Shown piece after piece: positions 33,584 through 46,270 of a stretch of DNA of 64,000 bases; position 1 is the stretch's first letter; each line of letters starts with the position of its first letter. The stretch covers positions 1,674,001 to 1,738,000 of the forward strand of contig JAWZYV010013274.1 in assembly GCA_038373885.1 (NCBI GenBank), written 5' to 3'. The translations under genes were made by a program, and so were the position numbers. The notes below the pieces were generated by a model that was given only the letters and a program-made list of their open reading frames with translations, ran no database searches and was not told the DNA's origin. This DNA comes from Cheiracanthium punctorium. Its lineage: Eukaryota > Arthropoda > Arachnida > Araneae > Cheiracanthiidae.

Positions 33584-36500
33584 TAAAATGTGAAAAGGAT
33601 TAAAGATTCAGACCTAGTTTTCAAAGTATTATGAGTAGAAACCTTTTTAGTAATGCATTTTTAAATTTCTTTTTCTACACACTGCTTTGTATGTTATCTC
33701 ATGTCTCTATTCGCTTATTCCTTATTTCTGTATCATCTGTAATAAAATTTTATTTAAATTGCCACTAGCAGATAAAATATACGTGTAACTTTCGGAAAAA
33801 TTAAATTTATATTAAAATGGATTATTTTTTAATATCCAGAATAATGCTCTAATGAAATTAATCCTGTCCTTGATGAATGTTTAGTTTTTCTCACTCGGAT
33901 TCATGTCAATTCTCATGTCTGTACGCTTATGTTGAGTGTTAAAGTCAATATATGGTCTGGTCGTTATTGCAATTTCATGGTTATTACACAAATTTGTGTT
34001 AAGTGTGCTCCGGTATTTTATTTAGTGCAAGTTCATAATTTCGAAGGGTGGTCAAGGGCAGATGAAGTTATGCGTAATCTAAAAACTAGTTCCAGCTTCG
34101 AAAGTCTCTTAGGGTCCATTCAATAATTCATCATTCTTTGAATGATTTCTCTCAGCTTCTATCTCGGCTAAACATTCAGTGCCCTCTATGGGTGATATAT
34201 AGAATCAAGTTGATTTTTTTCCCTCTGTAATCCAGTGACGGGACTTAGTTTTCGAAAGCCAAGTATCTTTTTGTTTGTTTTACTGTTTATGATCTAGAAG
34301 ATATTTTAAAAGAAGGGTCATAATGTACATTTCAACTTTGCAACTTAATACTATAAATAAATTATACCATTTAGCGAATCTGTGCGAATATAATTTACTT
34401 CAATTTCTTATTGATTATTTGCGTCTGCAGTCTGTCTACTGTGTATAATTTAATGGGTAAATTACTTGCAATATTACTTTGTGTTCCGGTAAATACTTGT
34501 GATAGGCGATCCCAATAAATTTTATACGTGATCATAGATTACAGATCTGATATTAGTTTCCAGCCGTTGGCTATTACTTTAGTAAACTGAAACTTCTGTA
34601 AATCAGTAAACTTTCATTTTATATTTATATATTATATTCAGAAACTAAATTACTTTAAGCACTTTCCATTTAAGACCGTATGTTTTTATTAACGAATTTT
34701 CCTATTTCAAAATCAATTTCTGAAACTTAAAAGCTTTTTATTTCCCCCCTTTTCGTTTTTTAAAGAGCACGTTGAAAATCTTTGATTAAATTTTAAATTC
34801 TAAGTGAACATTTTAAGATTCCATTTGAATAGGACAATTTTCATGCGCATTCCATTATCGTGTTTAAATTCAGATCCAGTTTGTTTTAGCCCGAGAGTTG
34901 AATGATCTAAAATATCAATTAAATTCCTGTTTGCGATAGTCTGGTAGGTGGTCTCTTTTCTTTTCTCTCCCATCTTAAAAACTTGATTTCTACGAGAATA
35001 AATAATTAAAAAAAAAAATTTGGGGGCAAATTTAAAAGTGAACTGTAGATTTTGGACCTCGCTCTTCACTGCCCAAACGACCTTGCAGTTTAGCTGGTAG
35101 TGGACAGAATCCACCGAGCCGTATAAAATGTGGATTACTTTTTAAAGAAAACCGCAAATGTATTGATGAAATGATTGTAAATAACTAAACTGTTAGGCAT
35201 ACTGGTGAACCACTGGCTCCAATTTTACTCGCTTTTTTTAATGGCGGATGCCATCCGTTTTACGTTATTTATTGAATGTGTTTGCTCAACAATTTGCTGT
35301 TAAAATGATTGGATTTCATTGTTCGGTCACAGACATCTGAAAATTTTTAAAATGACACAATCGACACCTATTTCTAAACTAAAAGTCAAAACCCGTTGTG
35401 GAGCCAATTACAACGGGCTCTAGAAAAAACATCTGACGAAAATAGTTCTGCACTCAATATATTTAATCTTCGTCCACCTAACATAAATTCATATTAAATT
35501 TTTATTACAGACCCAAATCGAATTTGATGGTCTTTTGGAAACGCGCGGAAACTTTTCGCATTCGAACGATTTCGTTTTTTGTAAGCAGGCCCTTTTACGA
35601 GTATATCAGTGATACGTCCAGACTGCATGCATAATTAAAAAAAGTTAAACTATGTTATCTGGAAAAACTGTTTGAAACGAACTGAAATCTCAATTTTTCC
35701 CTTCAAAGCCTGATGACAGCAACTTCAAATATGACGTCATTGTTACTTGCAGAGCCTAATTTTGTCACGCAAATGATAAACTTTTTTTTTTTTTTTTATT
35801 AAACTCTCGGAAATAAAAATAGAACTGAAATAGCAGAAAAATAGCTTAAAAATGAGGGAACGGGTATATTTCAAATTTTTATTGTAGCACCAGGGGTGGC
35901 GCTAGCGGGGGGGGGGGAGTGTCGTCGGGGATTTTTTTTTAAGAATTTGTTGGTTTATAAAAACGAAGGAAGTTTTGCAACCAGATAAATTCCTTTCAAA
36001 GTGTCTGACCCGACCGTAGAGGTTTCGTTCACTTCCATTCTTATTCTGCTTGGAATTTTACGATATTCATATACTGATTATTGATTATCTGCAGTTCGGA
36101 GTATGTTTCTTGGGATTCGAAGGAACCAGCGAACAAGATCCACATTTCTAGGATAAGAAAGGTTGCTCGATCTGCTGACAATTGCCTTCGTAACGACCTT
36201 TTTAACTACGACTTTGGTGAAAATCACTAGGCTTTCCAAGCTTCTAGGCTTTTCTTGGCTGTTAACCAAGAACAGATAATTAATGACCATCTCATCATAA
36301 TAATATATACGAAACCAAAGTAGGAAATTTATCTTACTCGAATACCCTGTGTGAGAGGCTGTGCAAGTACTGAAACGTAAAATTTTGGGGGTTTATCGTT
36401 TGGCCCCCCATGTCGGAGAAGATGGCCCTCCCGTTGGGGAAAGTCTGACGCCATCACCGTGTAGCACAGATTGTTTTCCGTATTTGTAATTAAGAAAAAA

Positions 36501-36700
36501 ATTTAAAGCGAATCGTACGAACGGTGTAGATGTTATTGCTTTTTTCGCGCTGAACTTTTTGGAGTAATGGTGGTAAAAGTTTTATATCTTGGATGAGTTG
36601 CCCAGAATATATATATAGTCGGGGATCAGCGTAACTATATAGTAAGATTCCAGACGTATATAAATAATCAGAGCTCACGCGTGGAGCAACAAATCCTGAA
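33584..36700. other. AT-rich intronic DNA with one hAT scrap
   Basis: CAGGGGTGGCGCTAGCGGGGG at about 35891 looks like a lone hAT left end with a G run. T16 at about 35782. The rest is unique and nothing coding was recognised. Confidence 0.5.
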
Positions 36701-37060
36701 TTGACTGGTGACCTTTTTAACGGGTTCCCCATACACGACACTTTCTCTCCAGTGGCCTTCCATCTGCTGATGCGTCCCTAATTAAACGCGAAGCAAATTA
36801 ACTTTATCAGCCGAGTACTCTCTCCAATACACCCCTCAAATCCCAAGGCGTTCATTAAAGTCGATCTCGATTTAATTTCCAGGGATCCCGGGGATCGCGT
36901 ATAATCTGTGTCAGGCTGAGACAGCTTCAATTAGTCTCCCCTGAGACTTCGACATAGAAGACTGCCGGGAAATGGCCCAAGTTGCAGTTAGTCATTGTTT
37001 GTCCGCAGATAATGCCGAGGTGTGGAATCTAAATGTTTGATGCTGATTGGTATTTTTATT
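36700..37060. promoter_or_regulatory. Candidate intronic regulatory block
   Basis: A repeat-free, balanced stretch running from TGACCTTTTTAACGGGTTCC to the GCCGAGG near 37020. It contains TAATTAAA, CTTTATCAGC and a GGGATCCCGGGGATCGCG palindrome-rich core near 36882. Open frames are short, so it is not coding by appearance. Function is inferred only from contrast with the neighbourhood. Confidence 0.25.
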
Positions 37061-38500
37061 TTAAAACTATTATACTAATGTGTGAAAGTGTTTATTATGG
37101 TGCAGTGGTGAGTGTAATGGACGGGGGTGTAATGTTCGACTGTGCAACTTGCTGATCAAATATGGCTCGTAAGAAGATAACGCATGGTCCGATGAGGACA
37201 ATTTAAAACTCCATTGGCAAACTTACTGGAAGTTATCAAGCATGGATCTAATTAACTACTATCATAGTTTGATTATTACAGTAAAAGAAATTAAGGATTT
37301 ACGTCTGAGTACACTGAACACGTGCTCAGGGGCGAGGCTTACCGTAAATTTACTAGCTTACGTTTACAGCGATCCCGAACGTTCCAACTATGACTGATTT
37401 AGATCGGAATACGGAAATATTTCCCAATAACACTAACGGCGAGTTTCAATACATATAATGGTTATATAGTAAATGCTTTACAAGGATAGTTAGTGGTATC
37501 TGTTAAAAAAAAAAAAAAAAAAATTATGCCGGGAATTAGACACTTATGCGGTTCCCACAAAGTGTCCAATTTCAGAGGTTTCGCTGCAATTATGACTACT
37601 TAAAAGTGCTTTGTGGGGAAATTTTTCAACGTTAGATCTTTTTTAATTGATACTATTCCCCCCCCCCTCTTTCACCGAAACACCTTTATTAAAGTAAATA
37701 AATAAATGGTTTTTTTTTGGGGGGGGGGGGGTCGGGGTACTTCCCTTGAATTTTTAAAATTCACAGTTTTTAACTACCTTGTTTTAAAATAAATCATGGG
37801 TTTTATGTTATAACCGCTTAATGGGAGAGGAACCCATTGATATCCAGCGTCGAAAATTGCGGACAGAAAATTTGCGTATAATATCGTACAAAATGGATGT
37901 CCTGATCTGTGCACATAAAGAGAGAAACAAATTTCCCCGAAAATTTAACCCCACTGCCTGTTTTAGCCGTACGCCCGTGCAGGTTTGGTTTTGGGGCCAT
38001 CACTGTTTTGGCCGTGTATCATTTATATTTTTAATGTCAATTGCTTTCTGTTTAATGAATTGTTGTATTCGTCGTATACATGACAGTAGTTGTCCACTAA
38101 ATATTAGTTAACATTCTCAGATTGGTCCAAAAGCGCTGGCTTTTTCGTAGGTTTTGCGTTATTCAGCGATTTTTTTATCTTCTAAGTGTTTAGCTTTCTG
38201 TCTTTTTTTTTTTTTACACAACAAACATTTGATAATTACATTTATATACAAGTAGTGGAAAATATATACAGTAATGATTACTAATAATTTATTCCAATAA
38301 TTATGTTCTAATAATTATGTAGTAATTGTAAATAATTGCATAATTTAGTAATTGTATTTTACATACACAACTGTAAATGTAACCTCTCTTTTAGACTTAC
38401 ATGAAAGAGAAAATATAACTTGCAGGGAAAGCATTTTATTTGCTGTAAATGCTTAAAATAATTAAAAATATTACTTTCAATAACATTTTCAAACTTGCAA
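37061..38500. other. Intronic DNA with A19, C and G runs
   Basis: A run at 37506-37522, C8 near 37661 and G12 near 37719. The plus-strand frame at 37821-38111 is not recognised. Confidence 0.45.
37545..37592. mobile_element. pogo-like MITE fragment
   Basis: TTAGACACTTATGCGGTTCC, CAAAGTGTCCAATTTCAGAG and GTTTCGCTG repeat the right half of the pogo-like elements at 31490 and 47731. The left part is missing, next to a poly-A tract. Confidence 0.6.
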
Positions 38501-38564
38501 ATGTAAAATGAACAAAAATATGCAATAAAAGTGACATTTTTTGGATCGAATTCGTAAGAAAATG

Positions 38565-38854
38565 AAACTGTTAAGTTTAATAATCAGGATTTTTAATAGG
38601 GATGGACTCCAGAAGAAAAATAGGCCCGGTCCATCTCGGCTCGCAAAACAGTTGCAAAGCCTTTTCTCGTCTCGCAAAATCCCTATATTGTAATGATAAA
38701 AACGTCTGTCTCGACTCAACTTGCAACCATCCCTAATTTTTATTTATTTTTTTAAATTAAAATATTAGTCTCTGTTATCAAAGGAATATTATTTAATTCA
38801 AAAGAAAATTATTTACTAATTCAAAGAAAAATTATTTAATGAGGTCTGAAAGGG
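38565..38854 (+). mobile_element. piggyBac-like MITE, second family, copy 3, interrupted
   Basis: TTTAATAATCAGGATTTTTAA before 38597 and ATTTTTATTTATTTTTTTAA after 38735 align to the continuous TTTAATGATCAGGATATTTTTATTTTA of 26118-26316. The right end GAGGTCTGAAAGGG is followed by TTGA. The left end is not recognisable. The interruption is a hAT MITE. Confidence 0.5.
38597..38735. mobile_element. hAT-type MITE, GCGAGACGAGAC family, nested copy
   Basis: It starts TAGGGATGGACTCC and ends CAACCATCCCTA. Flanks ATTTTTAA and ATTTTTAT agree at 7 of 8 positions, an 8-bp target duplication. The interior has CTCGCAAAACAG and TTCTCGTCTCGCAAAATCCC, in the reverse sense to 19816. It sits inside the piggyBac-like copy at 38565-38854. 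Confidence 0.8.
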
Positions 38855-39439
38855 TTGATTCTGACCACCAAATGAAACCACCAAATTCCAGCACTTTTAC
38901 TGTTAGTCGCAAAAATGTATAAAAATCAAAATTTCCTACCTCGGTTTCTTAAATAACAAGATATTTTCTCAAAAAATGTTCACAAAGATCTATTTAAATT
39001 TGTTTATTAAATTAACATCTGAAAATTATTAAGCTCAACTGGCATTTACGAAATCTGTCAGAGATAGATAAAAATGCTTGCTTTTCAAACGGTTGTGTTT
39101 CTTGACTCATCTTAATTTGCGGTAAAATTTTCGGATTCTAAGATAATTAAACATTGTTAAGCAGTTTTGTGCCATGTAGTTTTAAGAATTAGCTGTCCTA
39201 CATTTCTTTTAAGTTACACGTAAAATCTACAATGTATTTTTCTCCTCCCCCTTTCCTCCTATTTTGAAAAGGGTAGCACAGAGGATGTTTTAATTATTTC
39301 ATCACGATCCCCAAATTGTGCTCCTCTGTATCAACCTGACACCCACCCACCCACCCCTCTTTTCCCTCAAGTAACAGCATATCTCAGCTTTCCACACTAC
39401 ACGACAACGAGAAGAGACGGACTCTCTTTAAAAGCTACT

Positions 39440-39690
39440 TTTGTGATTAATGTTTCTGCGAATTAATATTAATGAGTCGAATATCGTGCGTATAGTGTGG
39501 AAGTTGAAGTCGTTTTTCTCGGCGGCGCGATATTTTAATCGCCGGATTCTCGGATCATTTGGCAGAAATACCGACGCGTTGCCATGCAACTCTTTGCAAA
39601 CATGAGTGGGTGGAAAAATCTTCCACGCACCTGTAATGAGGGTGAAATTGGGGAAGCGTTTTAATGTTTTATTACCTTCCAACCTTCAAT
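39440..39690. promoter_or_regulatory. Candidate intronic regulatory block with X-box-like site
   Basis: A repeat-free balanced stretch. GTTGCCATGCAAC at about 39578 is close to the RFX X-box (GTTGCC-N-GCAAC type half sites), and AATTAATATTAATGAG near 39460 is homeodomain-like. No domain was seen in the minus-strand frame covering it. Confidence 0.25.
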
Positions 39691-41948
39691 CTTTATAAGT
39701 TGGAAGCAGGATAAGGCTTTTAGACCAAATTTAAAAACACGTTGAGAGGTCTCCCTTGCCTATTTGAAATACCGAGCTTGTTTATTGTTGATATAATGTA
39801 TTCTGGTTGTTTTGATTGCAAGATAGTATGTACACATTGGCATTGTTTGCTCTGCTGTGAGGCTGCATTTTTGGCTCACGCAGGAGGCTCATGCATAGAA
39901 ACATTAAATGAATTTATATGTTTACGGTAGCATGCGTGCTTCGATTTGATAATTTTGTTTGGGAGCTATTGTTTCAGATTGTTCGTTTTTTGTGTGGTTT
40001 TTATTTTATTGTTGTTATTAATAAAATGGATTTAAATATTTACTGTGATGTGTTGGAGAACTGTTTTTTATCTGCGGCCATTTTTTTAGCTCTAGGGCAT
40101 GCGCCAATCCTTGGACAACTACAAAAAACTATTTTGTTTTATTTTTATTTTTTTTTTTATAAATCTTCACGAGAGTAATTCTGTGAAAAGCGTGAACACT
40201 TTCATCTCTTTTTCCACAAGATAAACATAGTGTCTATAAAATGTTTCTGTGGAATTTAATCCTGCAAACAGTTTCAAGGTGTTTTTTTATGTACATTGAA
40301 ATTTCAGTTTGGCCGAATCATTCATAGTTGAGCTGAGAATAGTAGGGAAATCTTTGTCGTGGCGTCTTTTCTGCGAAGATGAGAGAAAATTAGTTAAACC
40401 TGAATCAAAAGAATAAAGAATCCCTTCCTCCCTCGTTTTTTCTTTTTTTTTTTTTTTTCCCCCAGTTCTCAAGTTTCCCCAGTTCTCCCCAAGGACGTTC
40501 TCAGACACCGAAAATTTTCGAAACGCTGCTCATTATGGAGGCAAAAATATGCGAAGATCAGAACTCTTAACTATGGAATACTTTCTCAAACTTCGTTCTT
40601 TAATTAAAAAAAAAAAAAAAAAAAAATGCTGAAATTATTCCCAATTTTGTTTTTAGGTACTTCTAATTGGATTTAATTGCTCTTCCAAAATTCTTTTTAT
40701 CATAAATTTCTTTTAAATGTTTATTTAGCTAGTGATGTTTTATATCGATATTGCATAGTGAAATGTAGAAAACTATCTTGATCGCGCGAGACATTCGAAT
40801 TCGCAAATTGTCGTTGGCAACAACGTAGCTAGCCTTTCATTCAGTATAATTTTGCATTCTCGTAGATGTGGAAAGAGTATAACTTAATTAGTACTGCATG
40901 AATGACGGTAAAAAGTTTCTGAAATATTCATGAGTGGGAGGGGGGGTGAGCACAGTACGTTACATACTGTCTTGGAGAATGTCGAAATTATGGCAATTAT
41001 GCGTAGACTCTTACGAAATAGCTACCATTAATCTCTGAATTAACTCTTTGTCGAGAATCGGAACACAATTTCTTTAAGGCAATTTTTTTCAGTTTTATTC
41101 AGTGTGTTATGGGAAAATTAGACGAGCCCATGAGTTATCCTGGAAAAACCTGTATGTATTACGTTATTTGTGTGGTTTCACTTCTAGTATTTTATCAAAC
41201 TGTATTAACATCCACCGAATTTGAATCGCCATAGAATTCAGGAAGTTACTGGTGAGGCAAGTTACTACTGGCCTCGCTTATTTGTATCTTCCTTGGCGAC
41301 TACTTTGGTCAACCTAATAGAAGCCAAAGTGATCTTGAGTTCTCATTAGCATAATTTACACATTATGTTCGAATCGGTAGTTCCTATCTTTGTATACAAA
41401 AGTTTTCAGTTGCAACTTTTTGTTATCTTCTTTTTTCGATATCCTTAACCTTGTTTTCTTCTACGATGGAAAATTAAAGAATGAGCACTGAATCACTGTT
41501 TCATATCATCGATTAAAAAAGATGGCATAGGGGTAAAATGGCAGAATCTAATGTTCTTGCTGAATTTATATATGACACAAGTGGATGGTATAGCTCCAGA
41601 AATTTTCTAACCTGAGTTGTATTATTTGTAGAGGATCCCTTAAGAGAAAATTCATAAAAACTTGTCGAAATAAAACTACACCCTTTTCTTTCTCTGTATT
41701 TTAATTAAAACTTGAGGTATTGAAGGCGCTCATATTTTAATTTGCCGTGCTGTATACTACATAGTCCTTGCGTATATATATATATATATTTTTTTTTTTG
41801 GGGGGGGGGTATATAAATTTTAAAAACTAGTTTTGAAAGCAATTCTATTAGAGTAAGTTATACAATGTACATGAACTTCCTGACGCGCCATTTAATGAAG
41901 TATTATTTTTTTTCCACTGTGAACTAATTTTTGTTCTTTCTTTTTCAG
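39691..41948. other. Intronic DNA up to the glypican acceptor
   Basis: Unique AT-rich DNA with poly-A near 40606-40626, a TA microsatellite near 41775 and a G9 run near 41801. The last 40 bases provide the branch-like CTAAT and the pyrimidine tract. Confidence 0.55.
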
Positions 41949-42107
41949 GAGAACACTTAAGGATATGTGATCGGGGATTAACGTGTTGTACGACAGACAT
42001 GGAGCATAAATTAAGCACGCACAGTAGAGCAGAATTCGATCGTTTATTAAGGGATACAATAGGACAAGTACGGACGACGTTTGCTGCGCAGGCGCAAAAA
42101 TTTGACG
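41949..42107 (+). CDS. dlp: Glypican (GPC4/6 / Dally-like class), internal coding exon, N-terminal cysteine region
   Basis: Glypicans are GPI-anchored heparan sulphate proteoglycans on the outer cell surface that modulate Wnt, Hedgehog, FGF and BMP signalling. This 159-bp exon encodes 52 full codons (2 nt + 52 codons + 1 nt). It opens with EHLRIC and continues CDRGLTCC, the C-x5-CC motif near the start of the conserved glypican N-lobe; VRTTF and KFD follow near the end. These match the GPC1/2/4/6/Dlp branch better than the GPC3/5/Dally branch. The acceptor is a pyrimidine tract ending CAG (AG at 41947-41948), with a CTAAT branch-like site at 41924-41928. The donor GTAAGT begins at 42108. The exon is entered after one base of a Gly codon and left after one base of a Glu codon. 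The signal-peptide exon upstream was not found. The symbol rests on motif recall, not on a search. Confidence 0.93.
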
Positions 42108-42278
42108 GTAAGTTCTTTTCGTTATTATAGAAGTGTATTTTGTGTTTAAGTAAGATTTTATTTAATGCAGTTGCTGTCTTTTTTTCTTTTACCTTTATTA
42201 ATACACATGATACCATAGGCGTCAAGTTCTGAGGCCTCAGCTTGCTGCCAGCCAGCATATACAGGGTGTCCAGCTTAA

Positions 42279-42414
42279 TAGGGATGACGCGAGACGACTT
42301 TTTGCGAGACGAGACAAACATTTTTAACATTATGATATAGGGATTTTTGCGAGACGAGACAAGCTTTTCGGCTGTTACGCGAGACGCCAATTTTTCGTCT
42401 CGCGTCCATCCCTA
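42279..42414 (+). mobile_element. hAT-type MITE, GCGAGACGAGAC family, close to exon donor
   Basis: The 136-bp element starts TAGGGATGACGCGAGACGAC and ends TCGTCTCGCGTCCATCCCTA. It is nearly identical to 19816-19990 but lacks one of the three internal GCGAGACGAGAC units. Flanks (AGCTTAA / AGCCTTAA) look like an 8-bp duplication with a one-base indel. It starts 171 bp after the last base of the C-x5-CC exon. Confidence 0.9.
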
Positions 42415-45400
42415 AGCCTTAATGTGACCCATAGCTAATTCCGAACCGTTCGGTTTAGATATGCACTTCAATTTGAAAAATGTTTTAAAAAGGTAATGAT
42501 GTTTTTACGTGCTTTTCGAACCAAAAAACCCATTTAGAAAATTACAAAAATTAAATTTTTATACGTTCCCAGGTCCTATCATTATATTTAGGAAAAGATG
42601 CAGTACACAAAAACAAAGTAAACACATAAAGTTTCATTTTATTACGATAAAACTGACCAAGTTATGGAACTTTGAAAATCATACATTTCATCCATTTTCT
42701 CGGCCAATTTCAAGAAGTAGTAAGGACCGTCTCCAAAGTGAAATTAATTGGAACTCTGTCAGGAAACTTTCGCTCTTGCACATCACTCTCATGTAAATCG
42801 TTTTTAAATTTAAAAGTACATACATTACGTTAATATTACAATAATTGAGTACTTAAGAAACAAAATTTATTCTGTGTACGTGTAAAACATAGATAAAATA
42901 AAATATTTTGGACGAAGAAAACTTTTCAAAAGCAGTTCCAAAAAAATAGACTTATTTGCCTGCGGCTTCAGACTGATTTGCTGCGATACTGATCATGGCG
43001 AACGTTAAAAATCTGTTGTGTAGTCACTTGCAATTGCATACAGCCGTATTCTAATATTACGAATTCTAGTATGGGAGAACGAGATGTATACAACTGGTCT
43101 CCAGGCATTAACTCCTGCGCCAGGACTGGACGATAAGGAAATGCACCGTATGTATGTAATATGTTCCACACCGTCGTTTTTGAGTAGGAACAAGCCTTGC
43201 TAATATCCTGGACACTAGAGATGAGACGGGCTCAGCCTGAGCCCGAATTCCGACGTATTCACGTTACATCTGGAGAAAACAGTCTAAAACTCCAGACCGT
43301 CAAATCGACAAGGTATTCCATATTGCTGGACGATATTAAAATTTTTACATCATGATGTATCACCAGTTTTATATAGATTACTTCAATACATCGATGTCAA
43401 AATCATTCATAGATTTGCTTGTTTATATTTAGTAAATTCTAATTATTTAATATGCAGTAGGTGATTAAAAATACTCTTAAAATTAGTTTTTAATGCTAGA
43501 ATGGGTGGCAAAAAGAAATGAAAATGAGTAATTTAAAGTTTTTAAGAAAAGTTACGTTAAATAAATATAAATTATGGTTTAATAGATTCCTTCTTAATGT
43601 TAAAATTTTTAATATTTCTTCCGCTTTAATATGGATCATCAAATGATCGTATAAACTTTTTGAAAAGTTCGATATTTGTATTTTTTATAAAGCAGAAAAA
43701 TAAATCTTAAAAGGTTTTCGTTGATTCTTTCCTTTCTCTTATAAATGCGTTTGAATTAACAAAATTAATTAATCTTTTGTAATTTAAACTTAATTCTTTG
43801 GAGGAGCATATCCCCTTGCCCCCTCCTCCCATCTGGACACGCCAATAATTTAAGAGATAAAATTCAAAATTCTATTAAAGTGAACGCTCATTTTTACAGA
43901 CGCTGGCAATTTTACGAACTAGCGAGTGGTTCCGATTACACTCCCCATATACTTAAATTCTTTTTTACGAACTTTTTTTATGATCTTTTGGATTTTAGGA
44001 ACTATTTGTGTGGTCCTTACGAGTTCGTAAAAACGAGCATCGGCTGTACAATCTTCCTTCGTTTAGCCAACGTGAAACTCTCTCTGCATTTTAATATTTC
44101 TTAAACAGATGGCAACAGCAATATGCTCGGAGCTTTATTTATGCTGTCCACAACTCTAGCTGGAAGTTGCGCATCGTTATAGAGTGAAGTAATCCCTTGT
44201 TTGCCATACTCTGAGCCAGGCCCGGACTGGCACTTTTGGGGACACTCAGCTAGAGATTGAAAAGGAGCCCCTTATTAGCGAATATAATATAGGAATATGT
44301 ATCGTTTGAAAACTAGGCTAAAGTGACTAAAATCAGCATACAATTATTTTTACCCCTAACACTGTGATGTAGGCAGCGTGGAATTTCCAAAGGTAAATTG
44401 CAGTCTGACTCTGTCCTGCTGTCAAGTCTGTACTCTCCCCCCCCCCCCCCCCCCAAAAAAAATGGTCGTCTATTAGTTTTCATGATGAATTTAACAAATT
44501 CAATCTGTACATAAAATACCATGAAGTATTGACAACTTTTTTGAATTCCTGGTTATAAATGCCATCCAGTCATCGAGCAGATTGAAAACTTGTTTGAAAA
44601 AATTTGAAAATACATATAAAAATCTGCTATTAAAAAAAGATAAAATTAAGAAAAATTGAATTGGGATTTTGTTTTTTTTCGGGGGGGGGGCAACATTCGG
44701 GGGCCTTAGGCCTGGCCCTAGTGGAAAATCAGAGCCTGAGTGTATGCATTTCTCCGGGGGGCCCTGGACAATCTCGGACCATCCGACGTGGACAGGATAT
44801 TCCGTACCTGGTATGAGCAATCTCGTATGTACAAAGTATGCATCGCGCCAAATTGATATGCGGCCATCGATCACAGCTAAGCGAAATATGTGTAGGTAGT
44901 TACTTTTAGAATATAATTAGTTATAAGATTCCAAGAAGAATTTTTTTTTTTTTTTTTTTAGCAAGTGTATCGCTTAACTATAAAATAGTCTTCTGGAAAA
45001 GAAGAACAAAAATGTGCAGCATATTAATGAGACATTCTTGAAAACTGTTATTTTCCAGGTTGTAAAACATCACAGATAAAGTGATTTTCCCGTAATTCAG
45101 TTTTATTCCAATGAAGCTTGCTTAAATTAAATCGCAAAGATACTGATAAATTATTTTAGTCTTCTTTTATTGAATAACCAGCTTCTCTTTTCCCATTTGC
45201 CGACGATTCAAAAACAACCGATGCTGATTAGCTTTCAAAGTAGTTTGGGAATAATAACTTTTTTTTTTCCTTGTGGGTTTTTTACATTCGGAGAACTATG
45301 ATGCTAGATGAATTTCATAAATAGTGTTTTCATTTTATTTAATTAATTTACTTTTGAAAGAAAGTACAGTTAGCGATGACTTATTATTGTGCTTTAAGAT

Positions 45401-45729
45401 TTAATTAATCTCTTTTTTCGTGGTTTATTTTCGAGGAAATTTCGGAAGAAGAAATTTCTTTTCATTTTTATTAAGAAGCTAAGTAATTAAAGTTGGATAA
45501 AACTTTATTGAATTTTTTTCCCTTATTTAGAAAGATGCAGGTATGTATACTTGAGAATTTATTTATTGAGATTATTAAATAGTTCTTAGTACGGAGCCGT
45601 GTTAGCAAAATAAAAAAGAAAGAATTTAAAAAGAAAAAAAGAAAGAAAAATGTAGAGTGACTCTCCACTCGACTTTCCGAACACTTGATCTTCACTAAGC
45701 GTTTAAATAAATTTCATTCAACTCATTTG
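42415..45729. other. Intronic DNA with element scraps
   Basis: 43216-43250 is a 5' scrap of the GGGCTC hAT family (TAGAGATGAGACGGGCTCAG). CTGGACACGCCA at about 43834 resembles a hAT right end. 44217 (CAGGCCCGGACTGGCAC) and about 44702 (GCCTTAGGCCTGGCCCTAG) may be ends of one element, without a matching duplication. G/C runs lie near 44440 and 44682. The rest is unique. Confidence 0.45.
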
Positions 45730-46270
45730 GATGTAGTGTTCAGGTGCTAGTGCACTTCAACTAATTTTAGTGCATAGGCTGCAATGTATAAGAATACTTT
45801 CTCGTAGCCCTGTAAAAAAAGTGAAAGACATACACAACCCAATATGTATGCAGTATATAAAACGGTAACCTATAATATAGGTTATCGTTTTAATTTGAGT
45901 TCAATCGAATGCACCACTTAGACACATCTCAATTTAAATGATTTGTGTCCATAGTCCGTAATGTATAAAAATTGTTTTCAATCCCGTGAACAAACTATCA
46001 GCTGTACACACACCAAAATCTATGCAGTCCTTGTGACTGTGACCGATAATACACTTACCCAATTTGCGCTCAATTGAATGCACTGTTTAGACGCAGCGCA
46101 CTTTAGGGAATTTCCGTCCGTAGGCCATAATGTAAAAAATCTTTTTTGTAGCTCTGTAAAAAAACTAAGTCCTATACACACCAAAATCAATACCAGTTGT
46201 GCCGTGCGACGGTGTGTACGGATACCAAACTTGAGCTCAATCGAATGCATCGTTTAGGAGCTATCGTGTT
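45730..46270 (+). repeat. Diverged tandem array, ~168-bp period, about 3 to 4 units
   Basis: CTCAAT(C/T)GAATGCA anchors fall at 45902, 46071 and 46238 (spacings 169 and 167). Each is followed by C(A/T)(C/G)TTTAGA-type and GTCC(G/A)TAG...ATAATGTA-type blocks and then CACACCAAAATC. A fourth, weaker unit precedes 45902. An extra 33-bp near-palindrome (AAAACGGTAACCTATA...) occurs at 45859-45891. Confidence 0.8.

Larger units (their letters stand above)
1..41948 (+). other. dlp: Upstream glypican intron or 5' gene region, at least 41.9 kb
   Basis: Everything before the acceptor at 41947-41948 must be intron back to the exon carrying the signal peptide, which would end in one base of a Gly codon. 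I could not see an exon encoding a signal peptide plus the expected N-terminal cysteine and -SG/-NG junction in this stretch, so the first exon probably lies outside the window. It is also possible that a short first exon is hidden here. Confidence 0.7.

Noticed and set aside
41848..42390. 180-codon minus-strand open frame across the glypican exon
   Set aside because: It is antisense to a well-supported exon, runs into a MITE and has no domain; treated as a shadow frame.
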